A program made the translations under genes and the position numbers. Of a DNA stretch of 64,000 bases, positions 62,846 through 64,000 are shown one piece after another (positions within the stretch are counted from its first letter, which is position 1; each line of letters opens with the position of its first letter). Below the pieces are notes generated by a model. It was not told the DNA's origin and did not search any database. It saw only the letters and a program-made list of their open reading frames with translations. Source of the stretch: Mantamonas sphyraenae (lineage: Eukaryota; CRuMs; Mantamonadidae); assembly GCA_026936335.1 (NCBI GenBank), contig JAPMXV010000035.1:124001-188000 (forward strand). The letters are read 5' to 3'.

Positions 62846-62920
62846 GGCGAGGACGAGGGGCTGGGGGAAGGGGCAAGGGGAATGTAGTCAACGAATGGAG
62901 AAATGAGGAAGTGATTGCGC

Positions 62921-63861
62921 ATGCAGAAGCACAGCAAAAAGCAAAGTCGTCCGTCCGTCGAAGAGATGCAGGTTGACGACGAAGACGTGGTTGTGATCGA
63001 ACAAGAGGAGCTGGAGGAGGAGGAGTACGACGTGGACGAAGTGGAGGAGGAGGACGCGCTGGACGTGGAGGAGTCGTCATCGTCTTCGTCACGCAAGGGG
63101 AAGAAGAAGCCCAAGTTTGGGAAGCTGAGTGCGAAGGAGCTGGCTGGGGCGATTGAAGGACGGCGGATTTCGATCCCCCCTCATCGATACACGCCTCTGC
63201 ATGACGCATGGGATGACATCTGTGACGTGCTTGTGGACGAGTTGGGACTGGACGCGCGCGTAAACACACGGACGCGTGTGGTGGAGCTGAAGACGAACGA
63301 GTACACGGAGGAGGCAAATGCGCTGCAGCTGGGTCAGGACTTTGTGCGTGCGTTCTTGCTGGGGTTTGAGCTGGACGACGCAGTGGCGTTGACACGCATG
63401 GACGATCTGTACATCGACACCTTTGAGTTTAAGGACGGTGAGTTTGCGTGTGCAGAGCGGCAAGGGGCGCCGGTGTTGCATGTGTGGGGGGGGGTCCCCA
63501 CGGATTTTTCAGCAGCGCCCGGCGAGTGGTTTTTCCGGGAAGAGGCTTAGGGGAGAGTGGCTGACACGGATGGACGGAATGGGATGGGGTGTGTGTGTGG
63601 TGTGCAGTGAAAATCATCAGCGGAGACAACCTGAGCCGAGCGATTGCGCGTGTGGTGGGCAAGGACGGACAGACGTTGTACACGATTGAAAACACAACGC
63701 GTACGCGTATTGTGGTGGCAGGGAGCAAGGTGAGCATCCTGGGATCGTATGCAAACATTGCCATTGCACGCGGTGCAATCTCAGACCTGATCATGGGCTC
63801 GCCTGCAGGCAAGGTGTATAGCAAACTGCGCACGATTTCGTCGCGGCTGAACGAGTCGTAG
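62921..63861 (+). CDS. PNO1: RNA-binding protein PNO1 (Dim2/Rrp20), small-subunit assembly
   Basis: PNO1 is a KH-domain factor of the 90S and pre-40S particles. It binds near the 3' end of 18S rRNA and guides its final cleavage by Nob1. The exons are 62921-63437 and 63608-63861, giving 256 residues. The first half is acidic with a Ser/Lys patch. The conserved core starts at RRISIPPHRYTPLHDAW and continues with LTRMDDLYIDTFEFKDVKII across the splice site. The KH region reads GDNLSRAIARVVGKDGQTLY, TTRTRIVVAGSKVSILGSYA and SDLIMGSPAGKVYSKLR, almost the same as in animals and yeast. The ATG at 62921 is preferred. It is the last gene in the window; the final ~140 bp hold only 3' flanking sequence. 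Confidence 0.96.
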
Positions 63862-64000
63862 TTGCGCAAAACGAGATGGGAGAGCAAGATGGGTGGAACG
63901 GAGAGTGGCTGGCTGTTGAGTGGATGTGAATGAAATTGGGTGTGCGAATGGCACACAGGCAGGAAAAGGCGTCCCTTGGCGCAGGATCCCTTGACGACGA

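Noticed and set aside
1-64000. CRISPR array, rRNA or bacterial operon
   Set aside because: No regularly spaced unique-spacer repeats, no rRNA sequence, and genes have introns and alternate in strand.

Overview
This is a compact, GC-rich nuclear fragment of a unicellular, flagellated eukaryote. It carries about 32 protein genes in 64 kb (one per 2 kb), on both strands. Most genes have one to four short GT-AG introns of roughly 60-290 bp. No intergenic gap exceeds about 300 bp. Many introns and promoter gaps consist largely of CA/GT, CT or GA microsatellite, often running straight into the acceptor AG. Ciliary genes (DRC5/TCTE1 and two repeat proteins that look flagellar), CARMIL, PDK1, an LSm10-like protein and a TRIQK-like protein fit a free-living protist such as an opisthokont-related or apusozoan-type flagellate. 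The species cannot be named from the sequence. I see no bacterial operon, rRNA, tRNA or CRISPR array.

Layout. 0.1-6.7 kb: TYW1 (wybutosine synthesis), a signal-peptide-peptidase-type aspartyl protease, and a His-rich/acidic coiled-coil protein. 6.8-15.5 kb: an EF-hand protein, PDK1, a repeat protein possibly of the flagellum, and a GPI-type surface glycoprotein. 15.6-24.6 kb: CARMIL with an unusual SAM-like C-terminus, and a large beta-propeller multi-TM receptor-like protein. 24.8-31.7 kb: AP-1 sigma, proteasome chaperone PSMG4, a KTEL-tailed ER protein, DRC5, a coiled-coil protein and an MFS transporter. 31.8-42.8 kb: 5-oxoprolinase, an unknown gene, a Vps41-like HOPS subunit, a histone deacetylase, a TRIQK-like tail-anchored protein and gamma-glutamyl hydrolase. 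42.9-50.6 kb: a DIxGAxP-repeat protein, ERCC1, condensin CAP-H and a secreted acidic Cys-rich protein. 50.7-57.8 kb: two paralogous DsbA-like thioredoxins with one very large opposite-strand gene between them. 57.8-63.9 kb: a TauE/SafE transporter, a RhoGAP, an LSm10-like protein and PNO1.

The most striking locus is 51773-56876 (minus). It encodes a ~1640-residue protein whose N-terminus has FEN1/XPG-type 5'-nuclease motifs. Its C-terminus has the RuvC / zinc-ribbon / RDxNAxxNI signature of TnpB and the eukaryotic Fanzor nucleases. It splits a tandem pair of DsbA-like genes, and a GC-rich hairpin lies just past its stop codon. Together this looks like a mobile-element-derived double nuclease.

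Several otherwise conserved genes (TYW1, the 12 kb repeat protein, CARMIL twice, 5-oxoprolinase, Vps41, and probably the receptor-like gene) are each interrupted by what looks like a single-base frameshift. In every case, adding or removing one base restores a whole number of codons and the expected family sequence. Draft-assembly indels are the simplest explanation.
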